Shown: piece by piece, positions 14,126 through 23,343 of the stretch
Layout of the letters: each line of letters opens with the position of its first letter
How positions within the stretch are numbered: the first letter of the stretch is position 1
DNA from: an uncultured Bacteroidales bacterium
Lineage (GTDB): Bacteria > Bacteroidota > Bacteroidia > Bacteroidales > Paludibacteraceae
Assembly (NCBI GenBank): GCA_900319005.1
Contig: ONMV01000005.1
Coordinates: forward strand, 61,146-125,145
Direction: 5' to 3'
DNA: 64,000 bases
The notes under the pieces: model-generated
What the model was told of the DNA's origin: nothing
Databases searched by the model: none
What the model saw: only the letters and a program-made list of their open reading frames with translations
Made by a program: the position numbers and the translations under genes

Positions 14126-16510
14126 ATGGAAGATAATTATCAGATAGAACAGACGTTTTACAATGTGCTGCCGATAAAGAACAATGTGGTCTTTCCGGGA
14201 GTACTGCTGCCGATTGCGGTGTCCAAGAAAAGCAGCTTGAAGTTGATCAAGGCGGCGGAGAAAGAAAACCGGCCGTTATTGCTGCTGACACAGAAAGACG
14301 GCAAAGTGAGCAAAGAACCAAAAGAGTTACTGGCTGAAGATCAGCTGTTTACGCTTGGTGTTTTGGCTCGAGTGATTCAGGTTGTACCCGTTCCGGAGAT
14401 GGGAAGAGACACGATGATGGCTGTTTTTGAGGGTCTTCAGCGTGTACAAGCCTTGGATATGTACGAGGAAAACGGGGTTCTCCAAGCGCACGCTTTGGAG
14501 GTGGAAGAACATATGCCTCTCAAGAACGACAAGCAGTTCAAAGCGACCGTCGAGAACATCAAAGAGACCGTTTTGAAGATCCTCAGCGAGCAAGACGGTA
14601 ACACGACAGGTTTGGAGAGCGCTATTCGAACCATCAATAGTACCCCCACCCTCGTCAATTATGTGTGCGCGATCTACCACATGCCGACCGAAGCCAAACA
14701 AGGACTGCTGGAGATTCATTCGTTGACCGAACGCGCGGAAGCTTTGTTGACGATTCTCCAGAAAGACCTGGACGAGTTGATTATCAAGGCGGATGTGCGT
14801 CGTCGTACGGCTGAGAAGATCGATCAGCGGCAGCGTGAGTATTTCCTGCAACAGGAGATGGAGACCATCAAAAAGGACCTTGGCGACGAAGACAGCAACG
14901 AACAGACCATAAAGGAACTGCGCGAGCGTGCGAAAGACAAAGCTTGGTCTGAAGCGGTGGGAACGCAGTTTGAGAAAGAGCTCAAACGGCTTGAGCATAT
15001 GCACATGCACTCTCCTGACTACTCCACCCAACTGGATTATTTGGAGACGATGTTGGAGTTGCCATGGGGTGTTTATTCCGAGGATAACTACGACATGCAG
15101 CACGCGCAGGAGGTTCTGAACAGAGATCACTTCGGATTGGATAAAGTGAAGGAGCGGATTGTCGAATACTTGGCTGTACAACGTCAATTATCACTTCGCA
15201 GCAAAAAAGACAAAGAAGCTAATCCTGTGAAGTCCCCTATTCTGTGTCTGTTTGGTCCTCCGGGTGTCGGCAAAACGAGTCTTGGAAAGAGCGTAGCGGA
15301 AGCTTTAGGACGCAAGTACGCACGAATTTCTTTGGGCGGTTTGCATGACGAAGCGGAGATCCGCGGACACCGCAGAACGTATATCGGCGCGCTGCCAGGA
15401 AGGATTATTGATAACATCAAAAAATGCGGCACAAGCAATTCTGTTTTTGTGCTCGATGAGATAGACAAGATCGGAGCGGACTACAAAGGTGACCCGACAG
15501 CTGCATTGCTCGAAGTGCTGGATCCGGAACAGAACAGCACGTTCCATGACAACTATCTGGATGTCGATTATGACTTGAGCAAAGTGCTGTTTATCGCGAC
15601 TGCTAATAGCCTGGAGACCGTTCCGCGTCCGTTATTGGACCGAATGGAGCTGATCGAGATGACCGGTTATCTGCAGGAAGAGAAAGAGGAGATTGCCAAA
15701 CGGCATTTGATTCCGAAAGAACTGAAGAACCACGGTCTGAAAGCAAGTCAGCTGAAGTTCAAGAAAGATATTCTTGCACATATAATAGATGATTACACGC
15801 GCGAGTCGGGTGTGCGGAGTTTGGAGAGACAGATTGCTACTATCTGCCGTAAGGTTGATACCAAACTGGCACTCGGTGAGGAATATAATGTGACGGTGAC
15901 CTTAGAGGATCTGAGGAATTATCTCGGTCAGAAACGTTTCAGCCGCGATGCTTGGGAAACCAACAAATATGTGGGCGTGGTAACCGGTTTGGCTTGGACA
16001 CAAGTCGGCGGCGAGATTCTCTTCATTGAGACGAGTTTGAGTCAGAGCAAAGCACCGACGCTTACGCTAACCGGAAACCTCGGCGATGTGATGAAGGAGT
16101 CTGCCACTTTGGCACTCGGCTACGTCAAAGCGCACGCTAAGGAATTGGGTATCAAACCGGAAGTATTTGAGAAGACAGCCGTTCATATCCATGTGCCGGA
16201 AGGCGCTATTCCAAAAGATGGTCCTTCTGCCGGAATCACGATTACAACTGCTTTAGTGAGCGCGTTTACGAAACGTCTTGTCAAACCGCGTATAGCTATG
16301 ACTGGCGAGATGACGCTTCGCGGCAAAGTGCTGCCTATCGGCGGTGTGAAGGAGAAACTGCTCGCTGCCAAACGCGCCGGAATAACTGACATCATCCTCT
16401 GCGAGGACAATAGAAAAGATGTCGCGGAGATCAACGACATCTATCTGAAAGGGCTGAATCTGCATTTCGTGCATGATATCAGCGAAGTAATTGAAAAAGC
16501 ACTCCAGTAA
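14126..16510 (+). CDS. lon: Lon ATP-dependent protease
   Basis: 794 residues. The N-terminal substrate-binding domain (about 10-210) is followed by a coiled-coil segment, the AAA+ module with Walker A GPPGVGKT (377-384) and Walker B (VFVLDEIDK), and the protease domain with catalytic Ser701 (PKDGPSAG) and Lys744 (GGVKEKLLAAK). Lon forms a cytoplasmic hexamer that degrades misfolded and regulatory proteins. The start MEDNYQIEQTF fits the family. The TAA stop lies in the loop of the terminator hairpin. No typical heat-shock promoter was identified in the repeat-filled leader. Confidence 0.97.
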   Translation: MEDNYQIEQTFYNVLPIKNNVVFPGVLLPIAVSKKSSLKLIKAAEKENRPLLLLTQKDGKVSKEPKELLAEDQLFTLGVLARVIQVVPVPEMGRDTMMAVFEGLQRVQALDMYEENGVLQAHALEVEEHMPLKNDKQFKATVENIKETVLKILSEQDGNTTGLESAIRTINSTPTLVNYVCAIYHMPTEAKQGLLEIHSLTERAEALLTILQKDLDELIIKADVRRRTAEKIDQRQREYFLQQEMETIKKDLGDEDSNEQTIKELRERAKDKAWSEAVGTQFEKELKRLEHMHMHSPDYSTQLDYLETMLELPWGVYSEDNYDMQHAQEVLNRDHFGLDKVKERIVEYLAVQRQLSLRSKKDKEANPVKSPILCLFGPPGVGKTSLGKSVAEALGRKYARISLGGLHDEAEIRGHRRTYIGALPGRIIDNIKKCGTSNSVFVLDEIDKIGADYKGDPTAALLEVLDPEQNSTFHDNYLDVDYDLSKVLFIATANSLETVPRPLLDRMELIEMTGYLQEEKEEIAKRHLIPKELKNHGLKASQLKFKKDILAHIIDDYTRESGVRSLERQIATICRKVDTKLALGEEYNVTVTLEDLRNYLGQKRFSRDAWETNKYVGVVTGLAWTQVGGEILFIETSLSQSKAPTLTLTGNLGDVMKESATLALGYVKAHAKELGIKPEVFEKTAVHIHVPEGAIPKDGPSAGITITTALVSAFTKRLVKPRIAMTGEMTLRGKVLPIGGVKEKLLAAKRAGITDIILCEDNRKDVAEINDIYLKGLNLHFVHDISEVIEKALQ

Positions 16511-16521
16511 GAGTGCTTTTT
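16495..16521 (+). terminator. Terminator of lon, overlapping its stop codon
   Basis: GCACTC (16499-16504) pairs with GAGTGC (16511-16516), flanked by A and T runs. The lon stop TAA (16508-16510) is inside the loop. Confidence 0.85.
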
Positions 16522-16522
16522 T

Positions 16523-16598
16523 ATTGACGATTGGACGATTGACGAGGTACGATTGATTGACGATTGAGGATTATTGACGATTCAAAATTATTGACGAT
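16523..16598. repeat. 'attgacgattg' microrepeat block, intergenic copy
   Basis: The first 44 bases (16523-16566) match 46265-46308, inside the GSCFA gene 30 kb away, with a single mismatch. Further attgacgatt units follow to about 16598. The last codons and the stop of the XRE gene (NNRQ, stop at 16588-16590) are made from this repeat. Confidence 0.92.
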
Positions 16599-16986
16599 TG
16601 TTAGTATAAAACTCTTCAAAGGTATTATCGGTATAATAAACCACAATCCGGCTGATTTGTTTAGGAGGAGCTGCAGGAATCTGCGGCTCTTCTTTTGTTT
16701 TAGTGCGCGTAGTTTTCTCTTGGGGATCCGGTGCTTGAGCGTCAAACAGTCCCGGGTCTTTGCCCGGTTCAGTCCGCCACATAACGCCTCTTCCGGCAAT
16801 AAGCCATTCCGGATTAAGGGTCGGGTAACGCTCCATGATTCGCTTCATCACTTCGAGGCTGGGATTATTACGCCCCGCCATCATATTGCTGATTGTACCG
16901 GGCTGGATATGAATCTCAGCAGCAAACTGGCGCGCATTGAGTCCCAATGAACTCATAACTTTCTCTATTCTTTCTTTATCACTCAT
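16588..16986 (-). CDS. XRE-family helix-turn-helix regulator
   Basis: 132 residues from the ATG at 16986 (MSDKERIEKVM). Upstream in-frame codons exist, but the promoter at 17017-17048 excludes them. The HTH spans about 5-65 (LNARQFAAEIHIQPGTISNMMAGRNNPS), followed by LNPEWLIAGRGVMW, a sequence typical of phage-repressor-like XRE proteins in Bacteroidales. The C-terminal half is Pro/Lys/Thr-rich, ending in a short conserved-looking segment (ISRIVVYYTDNTFEEFY). The last residues come from the repeat block. Target genes are not evident. Confidence 0.85.
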   Translation of the reverse strand: MSDKERIEKVMSSLGLNARQFAAEIHIQPGTISNMMAGRNNPSLEVMKRIMERYPTLNPEWLIAGRGVMWRTEPGKDPGLFDAQAPDPQEKTTRTKTKEEPQIPAAPPKQISRIVVYYTDNTFEEFYTNNRQ

Positions 16987-17016
16987 AAATTTATTTACTA
17001 TTATTAAAATTTGCTG

Positions 17017-17048
17017 CAAAGGTACAAAATAAATGTGAAATACACAAA
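17017..17048 (-). promoter_or_regulatory. Promoter of the XRE gene
   Basis: On the minus strand, TTTG (17045-17048) and TAccTTTG (17017-17024) are 20 bases apart. Confidence 0.75.
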
Positions 17049-17145
17049 TATATTTAAACTTTTCTGCAAAATATTTTTGTATTTTGTGAATTCTATAATA
17101 TTTTACTTTGTGAATATATGTATTTAGCAATAGGGCGTGGAACAA

Positions 17146-17590
17146 TTTCAGAGAGTAATCATCCAGATGTCAGCTATCCTGCTGATAGTCCAACAAAAAC
17201 GCATGTTGTTTTACTTTATGTAAGTACAATAAATAGCACAATATATGGCAGTTAAGCATTATTAAATCACTAAATTCACATCAAAACAGCTTGATTCTCG
17301 ATTATAGGGAATATTATTAAAGTACGATTTTAAGTAATCTTCATAAATGCTGATAATAAGCAAATTACATATACAAATTAAGAGTAAATAAAATAGTTTT
17401 TCAAGAGAATTAAAGGACGGAAATATACGACATATACCAATAGAGAGACTACTCTACTCTGTCATGGTGGTTCAATGTATCAGGACGATGAAAGGGTTCG
17501 ATTTTGTTATTTGCAAACAATAGAATTGTGAATAAAATTAACAGTTATATATTCACGTTTATTGTGAAATAATTCTTTAATTTTTTCTTG
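17146..17590. other. AT-rich region without a supported gene
   Basis: About 440 bases with no convincing gene. A 45-codon frame at 17117-17254 (+) starts MYLAIGRGTISESN, but it lacks a clear promoter and family and is not called. Confidence 0.5.
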
Positions 17591-17618
17591 CATAATTCAC
17601 AAAAATGTAGTACCTTTG
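17588..17618 (+). promoter_or_regulatory. Promoter of a short transcript
   Basis: TTG 17588-17590 and TAccTTTG 17611-17618. It reads into a 48-codon frame that carries a hairpin with a weak T-rich tail at 17708-17731. Confidence 0.65.
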
Positions 17619-17673
17619 CATCGGATTTGAAAAAGATATAAAAGTAACTTTTGCCGTTAAACCCACACCTATT

Positions 17674-17820
17674 ATGAAAATGAATTTGTTTACATTAAAA
17701 GAAAAAGCGCAGGATTTTGTCCTGCGTTTATTCATTGAGTCATCCGGAGAGTATTCTTCCTCCAAAACACGATATTACACCTGTGCACATGCGGGTACGC
17801 ACGCGCGCCTGCATCAATAA
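17674..17820 (+). CDS. Possible 48-residue protein
   Basis: MKMNLFTLKEKAQDFVLRLF begins the frame, 56 bases after a good promoter. The frame contains a hairpin CGCAGGA / TCCTGCG followed by TTTATTC (17708-17731), which might terminate transcription, so the product may be an RNA rather than a protein. No family is recognised. The 3' end runs convergently to within 12 bases of the hemerythrin regulator. Confidence 0.35.
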   Translation: MKMNLFTLKEKAQDFVLRLFIESSGEYSSSKTRYYTCAHAGTHARLHQ

Positions 17821-17832
17821 ATAAGGTGTGTT

Positions 17833-18735
17833 CTACTCCAGAGAATTGAGATCCACCAGTTTATTGACGATAGCGTAGATGGTAAGACCCGCCGTAGAAT
17901 GGATATTCAGTTTGCGGGTAATGTTCTTGCGATGCGAGATGACCGTGTGTGTAGATATACAAAGCACATCAGCAATCTCCTTATTACTTAATCCTCGGAC
18001 GAGTTGGATCAGCACATCCTTTTCCCTATCGGATAGTTCTTCTGTTTCTGTCAATTGACGTGTATGATGAACAGAAGGTTGGATTTTCGTGAGTGCCGGT
18101 CTCAAGATATTATCCTCAATCGCACAATGGTCCGCAAAATCTTGCTCGGTGTGCCATAAATCGGACATGACACTAATGAGAAGATACGTAATTGAGCCCT
18201 CCTCGGCGGAACGGACACGGTCTTCTCCCGTTTGTCGGGAGGACGCTCCGGGATAATACTTAATGATGAGATTCTTAATCTCGGTCAGTTTGCCGGTGAT
18301 CCGTTCGTCATCGTGCTCGTGTTCTTCAAAAAGACCGGCATTTTCATGCTCAATATGGGTACGAATCTCCGCCACAAACTCATCATAACAACGCAGAATA
18401 AGTCCCGGAATCTTGGTAGAAGGATCGGCAGGTATAATCGCTTCAATAAGCGCCCTGCGCAATCGTGGTAACCGAAAATCCAGGAAATAGGTATGCGCAT
18501 TTTTCAGATAGCGCTGTAATGTGGGGATGTCGATTGTATCCGGATTAGGCCGTACTTTAAACAGCTTATAGTTCACCACCGACAGAAAGGTCTGCGTGTG
18601 CACTCCATGTGTATCGCATACCTGTTCAATGGTTTGTTCTCCCACTCCCATCGCCAAGCCAAAACGGCTAATTATCTGGATGGCATCCTCTTCCTGCGAC
18701 ATCAAATCGCAAATCTTATCACTGCTCTTATACAT
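17833..18735 (-). CDS. Hemerythrin/RIC-like sensor fused to a LuxR-type DNA-binding domain
   Basis: 300 residues. The N-terminal ~50 residues resemble the short ScdA_N-like module of iron-sulfur repair proteins but lack its Cys pair. A helical hemerythrin-like region follows with candidate iron ligands His81, His127, His130/Glu131, His203 and Glu207. The C-terminus (236-291) is a LuxR HTH (LSDREKDVLIQLVRGLSNKEIADVLCIS). This suggests a one-component regulator sensing NO, O2 or redox state through a di-iron site. Residues YPGASSRQTGED come from a 31-bp palindromic repeat that also occurs at 37360. The promoter and an inverted repeat lie directly at the start. Confidence 0.82.
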   Translation of the reverse strand: MYKSSDKICDLMSQEEDAIQIISRFGLAMGVGEQTIEQVCDTHGVHTQTFLSVVNYKLFKVRPNPDTIDIPTLQRYLKNAHTYFLDFRLPRLRRALIEAIIPADPSTKIPGLILRCYDEFVAEIRTHIEHENAGLFEEHEHDDERITGKLTEIKNLIIKYYPGASSRQTGEDRVRSAEEGSITYLLISVMSDLWHTEQDFADHCAIEDNILRPALTKIQPSVHHTRQLTETEELSDREKDVLIQLVRGLSNKEIADVLCISTHTVISHRKNITRKLNIHSTAGLTIYAIVNKLVDLNSLE

Positions 18736-18789
18736 AGCGTTTTTATTAAAAACGCTGCAAAATTACAAAAAAAATACGATATGAGCAAA
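18736..18789 (-). promoter_or_regulatory. Promoter and operator-like inverted repeat of the hemerythrin regulator
   Basis: Minus-strand TTTG (18786-18789) and TAatTTTG (18758-18765). Between the -7 box and the ATG lies AGCGTTTTT-ATT-AAAAACGCT (18736-18756), a perfect 9-bp inverted repeat touching the start codon. It may be an autoregulatory operator or block the start in the mRNA. Confidence 0.65.
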
Positions 18790-18819
18790 TTCCGGAGGCA
18801 ATTTCCCTATTTTTAGGGA

Positions 18820-18850
18820 TTGTGTGTTTAGGAAAATTGTAGTAATTTTG
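18820..18850 (+). promoter_or_regulatory. Promoter of the secreted protein gene
   Basis: TTG 18820-18822 and TAatTTTG 18843-18850, 20 bases apart, 39 bases before the ATG. It is divergent from the hemerythrin regulator promoter, about 30 bases away. Confidence 0.75.
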
Positions 18851-18889
18851 CACTGTTTTTCAAACACTTATTTAAAAACTTATTAACAT

Positions 18890-20455
18890 ATGAGAAAGAT
18901 TTTCTTTTTTGCAGCGCTATTAGTCGGCGCACAGAGTTTTGCCCAGAATTATGAGGCCGGTTATCTCAAGACGCTTGTTGATGAACAAGCCGATCCAACT
19001 CAGGGTCAAAGCCAGTTGTACAATCTGGAGTACTATTCGGACGGAAGCCTGTTGTTGCACTCCTCTTATCAAACAGTGAGTGCAAATGAAACGGGTTTGG
19101 TATTTGGAGAAAATGCGTATAAAGGAGCCACCGCATCCAAATGGGGTTCTCGCGAGGGGGACATGCAGCTCAAGAACATGCGCAACTCGTTCCTGGCAAA
19201 GATTGATGCTAACGGACAATTACTTTGGGCACGTCCTGACACCACCGGCGATTATGATTTATCCAACACGGCTGTATTCGCAACGGAAGACGGAGGTGCA
19301 ATCTATGCGGACAAATTCCGCACACGCAAGGGTGTTTATATGGGATTTATTAACCTGTTGGACAAAAACGGCAATGTAGTTGCCAGCAATAATATGTCTT
19401 TCACCAATTATGATTCGATTTTGGTGGATGGCAAGTTAGTAAAACGTAAAGAAGCATTCAATTGGGCAGGAGCAGCATTGAGCGAAGATGGATATTTGTA
19501 TGTAGCCGGCGCTCAAGCGGATACTCTTCTGCCGGTTTGGAATGACTCGATTGCTCCGCGTAAGGCTTGGAATACCAAAGGTAGTTTGAGCGACAACTGC
19601 AATACCTTTATCTTGAAATACAAACCGGAATATAACCAATTCCAGGATTTGACATATGTCGGAGCGGTAATCAACAGCGATGATTTGGTTTCTGACCGTC
19701 CGGTGGGTTTCCACTATGAGAACGGCAAACTGTATGTGGCCGGAACTTATAACAACGGTTCTGAGAAAGGTATTTTTGCTGCTCGTTATGACAAAGATCT
19801 GAAGCGCGAATACATTCAATACCACCCGATTACAGGTGCTCTGCAATTCCAACAGACGAAATTTGAGGATGGCAAGATCTTCGTTTGCGGCGGTTTGAGT
19901 AAGGGAAGTATTACTATTGGCGAGAAGACCGTTTCCACTTCCGGTAATTTCAATCATGGACTTGTATATGTCATGAGCATGGCGGATGGTTCTGTTGTCA
20001 ATGCAGATGTTCATCCCGCTGCTAACAATGCGCTGAATATCACGGTAACTGCTTTCCCGACCAAAGATGGTTATGTAGCTTTTAACCACGAGACATTGAA
20101 CGGTCTGCAGATGGCACTCCATTATGACAGCAACCTTAACTTGGTCAGCACAGACACGCTGGGTCAAGGCGGTGGTTCTTCCACTATCAGTTGTGTGGGA
20201 CGCAGCGCAGACGGCAAACACGTAGCTCTGGGTCTCCGAGCACGTACTACCGCTGATTATACGGTATTAGGCGAGACCTTCAATTTTGCAGACAAGACCA
20301 ACTGGTATAGCGTGCTTGCAACGCTGAATGAGAAAGAGGAAACGAAAGGAATTGAGGATGTACAAAGGGACAAAGTACAAAGTACAAAGTTCATCCGCAA
20401 CGGACAGTTGATTATCCGTCACAATGGACGTGAATACAATGTATTAGGATTCTAA
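18890..20455 (+). CDS. Secreted protein with a C-terminal sorting-like motif
   Basis: 521 residues. A signal peptide (1-18, ending SFAQ) is followed by a long beta-rich region with repeated short motifs of the type DGYLYVAG, ENGKLYVAGTY and DGKIFVCGG, suggestive of a beta-propeller. The last 24 residues (TKFIRNGQLIIRHNGREYN and on) match the short C-terminal motif seen on many Bacteroidales exported proteins, similar to type IX secretion tails. The preceding VQRDKVQSTK is encoded by a tacaaag microrepeat (20360-20392). The gene is monocistronic. The ligand or substrate is unknown. Confidence 0.7.
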   Translation: MRKIFFFAALLVGAQSFAQNYEAGYLKTLVDEQADPTQGQSQLYNLEYYSDGSLLLHSSYQTVSANETGLVFGENAYKGATASKWGSREGDMQLKNMRNSFLAKIDANGQLLWARPDTTGDYDLSNTAVFATEDGGAIYADKFRTRKGVYMGFINLLDKNGNVVASNNMSFTNYDSILVDGKLVKRKEAFNWAGAALSEDGYLYVAGAQADTLLPVWNDSIAPRKAWNTKGSLSDNCNTFILKYKPEYNQFQDLTYVGAVINSDDLVSDRPVGFHYENGKLYVAGTYNNGSEKGIFAARYDKDLKREYIQYHPITGALQFQQTKFEDGKIFVCGGLSKGSITIGEKTVSTSGNFNHGLVYVMSMADGSVVNADVHPAANNALNITVTAFPTKDGYVAFNHETLNGLQMALHYDSNLNLVSTDTLGQGGGSSTISCVGRSADGKHVALGLRARTTADYTVLGETFNFADKTNWYSVLATLNEKEETKGIEDVQRDKVQSTKFIRNGQLIIRHNGREYNVLGF

Positions 20456-20476
20456 CAATCCATTTATGCCATAAGA

Positions 20477-20516
20477 AAACAAATACGGCTCGCAGGGATG
20501 CGGGCCGTATTTGTTT
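20477..20516. terminator. Bidirectional terminator between convergent genes
   Basis: AAACAAATACGGC pairs with GCCGTATTTGTTT, with an inner CGCA/TGCG stem. A-rich and T-rich arms serve both strands. Confidence 0.9.
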
Positions 20517-20536
20517 AAAGATGGTTTGAGCGAGAA

Positions 20537-21010
20537 TTACTCAGCAACGATGATCTCATAGGAGAGGGCATCGAGGTAGTATTTCTTGACGGTCGAACAA
20601 ACACCACACGCTTCTTCGCCTTCATGGTGATGCTCTTCTTCGGTTGCAGTCTGTTGTGTAGCATCGCTCTCTGCCTCAACTTTAGGTTGCTCTACCGGCA
20701 CTTCCATGGCGCGCAGAATACCACGAACACGCACTTCATTGTTGATGCACTCACCGGCAAAAGACTCGAACTCAACCGCATTTGCGCGGATGAACTCCCC
20801 CTCTTCAGACGAACGAAGGAAAGCTTTTTTGCCACCATGTTTGCAGAGATGCAGACAGTTACCCTCTACGAGAATCGTGTCACCCACCAAGTTTTCGCCT
20901 TGTGCATAGACCTCATCTACGGAATAAACGACTTCAGGCTGAGCCTGTTGTTTGTTGCAGGCAGTAAACGTCATCAACGATGCTGCCAAGATAAAAAGAA
21001 TCTTTTTCAT
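20537..21010 (-). CDS. Lipoprotein with a His/Cys-rich metal-binding-like stretch
   Basis: 157 residues. Lipobox LMTFTAC gives a lipidated Cys18. The middle (about 28-100) looks like a small OB-like beta domain (GDTILVEGNCLHLCKHGGKKAF) with two Cys and a His that may bind metal. A flexible acidic linker then leads to EEEHHHEGEEACGVC, a likely metal site. It probably sits on the periplasmic face of the outer or inner membrane. It lies just downstream of the receptor set that ends at 21023 and may belong to the same transcript (12-base gap), which would fit a metal-related role. Confidence 0.7.
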   Translation of the reverse strand: MKKILFILAASLMTFTACNKQQAQPEVVYSVDEVYAQGENLVGDTILVEGNCLHLCKHGGKKAFLRSSEEGEFIRANAVEFESFAGECINNEVRVRGILRAMEVPVEQPKVEAESDATQQTATEEEHHHEGEEACGVCSTVKKYYLDALSYEIIVAE

Positions 21011-21022
21011 TGTGATAAATTA

Positions 21023-22165
21023 TTAAAAAGTTAAACCTGTTTGTATCCTAATTTGCCAAGCTTGCGCTTGTGTGTATTGATGCAGCGAAGCCTGTGTGCC
21101 CACGAGCCAGGAGTACTTGCCTTTGAGAGGGAACGTGTATTGCAGTTGGATCGTTTCGCCGGTGTGAGTCCGGAAACTATCATAATCAACCATTCCCACA
21201 AAGAGCAGATTTCCAATCGGAAGCGGCAAACGATAATCGCCGTACAGATGTGCCAAAAGGAAGTTCCGGCGGTAATTCGGCGCAATAAGCAGCAGTTGGT
21301 AGTAGTTATTGGCGTTATCGCCATAGAGGAACTGCTCTCCGCGTTTTAGTTCCAGCGAGGCGGAAGCCCAAACGCGCCAAGAGTGCGCCACGTAACCTAA
21401 TTGTGCGGTGAGGGTATGCGTATTCAGTCGCGTTATGGGTACTTGGGTATTGATGGTCAGTTCTTTGGTGATTTTGATCCAATCGTAATGAAAACCCGCC
21501 ATCCACCCTGTCGTGGGCAAGAGAGAGAGACCCACTCCGGCCCTGTAACCGCTGTAATAGGCAATCTTGTTATTTCCCGAAAAACGCGCATAAGCGGCGG
21601 TGTCGTTTGCCATATGGAAGATGGTAGTTTCGCCTAATTCGGAATAGAAACGGATCTCGTTATTCTGTTTGTATCGTCCTCCATATACCTGCAAAGAAAG
21701 CGCATACCGTTTCCATTGATAACCGACAGACGCCTCAATCCGCAAATCCGACACCTTATTTTTCGCGCGCGGGTCACGCATTCGATAACTCTGTTCCGCC
21801 CGGAAGGAGAGCGCGGCATGCCAAAGAAGATGATTCTTCAACATCCGATAACCGCCATAGAAAGCATATATCTCCCGCCGCAAGTCGCCGCCGATAGTGT
21901 CTGTCGTCCAATACGGAGCTGTCAAACGATAATCGGCGTTATCCACTCCACGCGTTTGTTTGCTGTCCGACCATTGATAGGAGGCTTCTCCGAAGACACG
22001 GCTGGTGGCATTGAAATCATAGACTGATTGCGCATGGACGGAGAAAGAGCCTGTCTGCGTCCCCTCGAGGGCATATGTTCCCTGCCCGAACTGACCGGAG
22101 ATGGTCAAGTCCGTGCGCGCTGTATCGGTGATCAAAGCTGTTAATATGGCAAGTAATAAATTCAT
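21023..22165 (-). CDS. DUF6850-type outer-membrane beta-barrel protein
   Basis: 380 residues. A short signal-like N-terminus is followed by alternating aromatic beta strands (for example VFGEASYQWSD, EIYAFYGGYRML) and a C-terminal Phe, as expected of an outer-membrane barrel. In Bacteroidales this family is encoded with a DUF4876 lipoprotein and a TonB-dependent receptor, the order seen here. It overlaps the upstream DUF4876 gene by 4 bp. Probable role: part of an uptake or export complex for a nutrient or metal, inferred from context. Confidence 0.75.
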   Translation of the reverse strand: MNLLLAILTALITDTARTDLTISGQFGQGTYALEGTQTGSFSVHAQSVYDFNATSRVFGEASYQWSDSKQTRGVDNADYRLTAPYWTTDTIGGDLRREIYAFYGGYRMLKNHLLWHAALSFRAEQSYRMRDPRAKNKVSDLRIEASVGYQWKRYALSLQVYGGRYKQNNEIRFYSELGETTIFHMANDTAAYARFSGNNKIAYYSGYRAGVGLSLLPTTGWMAGFHYDWIKITKELTINTQVPITRLNTHTLTAQLGYVAHSWRVWASASLELKRGEQFLYGDNANNYYQLLLIAPNYRRNFLLAHLYGDYRLPLPIGNLLFVGMVDYDSFRTHTGETIQLQYTFPLKGKYSWLVGTQASLHQYTQAQAWQIRIQTGLTF

Positions 22166-23343
22166 TTGAAATAGTACGGATCTGCGTTAGGTGTCACCTC
22201 GAAATCGTCGGTGGAATTATTGGTGTCTTGCAATACGCGACGCCCGTTGAGGAATCCGATTGTCTTGCGTCGAACTGACTTACCAAACCGCGTTACATCG
22301 CTTCCAGTAGGGGCTACATACGTATATCCTGCATCTAAGCGATCACTGATAGGAAGCCACTGGAACGTCTCCGAAGGGGACAAGTTCACTGCGTCCACTA
22401 TCCATTCGTTGGGCAAAACGTACGATTGTTTAGATTGCGAGAAAGTGCCGGCTGAAGTGACCAGTTCGTACTGATAGCGGATATGAAGTGAATCTGTAGC
22501 GAAGTATTGCTCAGCGGTGATGCCTTCCGGGAAACGCGCCAAACCGAAGGATTTATGTCCCTGGTTATGAGGCACCCAAATGGTGTACGTATAGCAATAG
22601 AGCTTGTCCATATTCGTTACTGCCGGATTATCGACATCGGTTATACCTGCGCTGGAAGAGACGTCATACCACTCAAAATCGGCATTGCTCAGGTCAAACG
22701 AATTGGGGTTTGCGGCGGTATGATCCATCGCGTTATCCACGATGAGGAGCGCTCCGCCGGGAGCTACACGATAGGTGTTGCCCTTTCCCGGAATGCGGTA
22801 CATGGCATCCACGGCGAAATAGCGAGACCGAAAATCATTGTCCATATTGTATTTCTGCACGGAGTTGAGATCCGACTCAATGAGAATCAGACCATCCGCG
22901 GAGAGCGTATCTGCGGAATTATTGACAATGACGAAGTACTTGTCACCATTATAACGCTTGCCTTCCGGCGTTTCTGTTCCGGTATAGAAGATCTCCGCCA
23001 ACACAAAATGATCATCTCCAGCCCTTACAAAATCCGCCTCCATCGGAACGGAAATGTTTTCGGTGAGTGCAATGCCGCGTTTATATGCGCGAATAGGCTG
23101 TCCGTCTCCCTTAGCTATAACTGCCAAATCATAATATCCCAAAGGAAGGGTCATGGTCAACGTGGTGTCTGTATAATCGCGGTTCATATTGATATCATGC
23201 GCCGTGACGGACAGATCGGAGATCGTAGTAATGCCTTCCGCCTTCAGGGAGATGGTCATACGCGCTGTGTCTTGCAGCGAGGACTGCTCACAAGAGATGA
23301 GGCAAAGAGCGATAAAGATGTAATATAGTTGTTTCTTAATCAT
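22162..23343 (-). CDS. DUF4876 lipoprotein
   Basis: 393 residues. Lipobox (LCLISC, Cys18) marks a lipoprotein, probably on the outer membrane. An N-terminal Ig-like region (about 25-95) is followed by the DUF4876 domain (DHFVLAEIFYTGTETPEGK and on). Its gene overlaps the TonB-dependent receptor gene upstream and the DUF6850 gene downstream by 4 bp each, so the three are translationally coupled. It probably caps or assists the receptor in capturing its ligand. Confidence 0.82.
   Translation of the reverse strand: MIKKQLYYIFIALCLISCEQSSLQDTARMTISLKAEGITTISDLSVTAHDINMNRDYTDTTLTMTLPLGYYDLAVIAKGDGQPIRAYKRGIALTENISVPMEADFVRAGDDHFVLAEIFYTGTETPEGKRYNGDKYFVIVNNSADTLSADGLILIESDLNSVQKYNMDNDFRSRYFAVDAMYRIPGKGNTYRVAPGGALLIVDNAMDHTAANPNSFDLSNADFEWYDVSSSAGITDVDNPAVTNMDKLYCYTYTIWVPHNQGHKSFGLARFPEGITAEQYFATDSLHIRYQYELVTSAGTFSQSKQSYVLPNEWIVDAVNLSPSETFQWLPISDRLDAGYTYVAPTGSDVTRFGKSVRRKTIGFLNGRRVLQDTNNSTDDFEVTPNADPYYFK

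Noticed and set aside
17117-17254. 45-codon frame MYLAIGRGTISESN on the plus strand
   Set aside because: It has no convincing promoter and no family, and it overlaps the upstream region of the XRE gene; chance is likely in AT-rich DNA.
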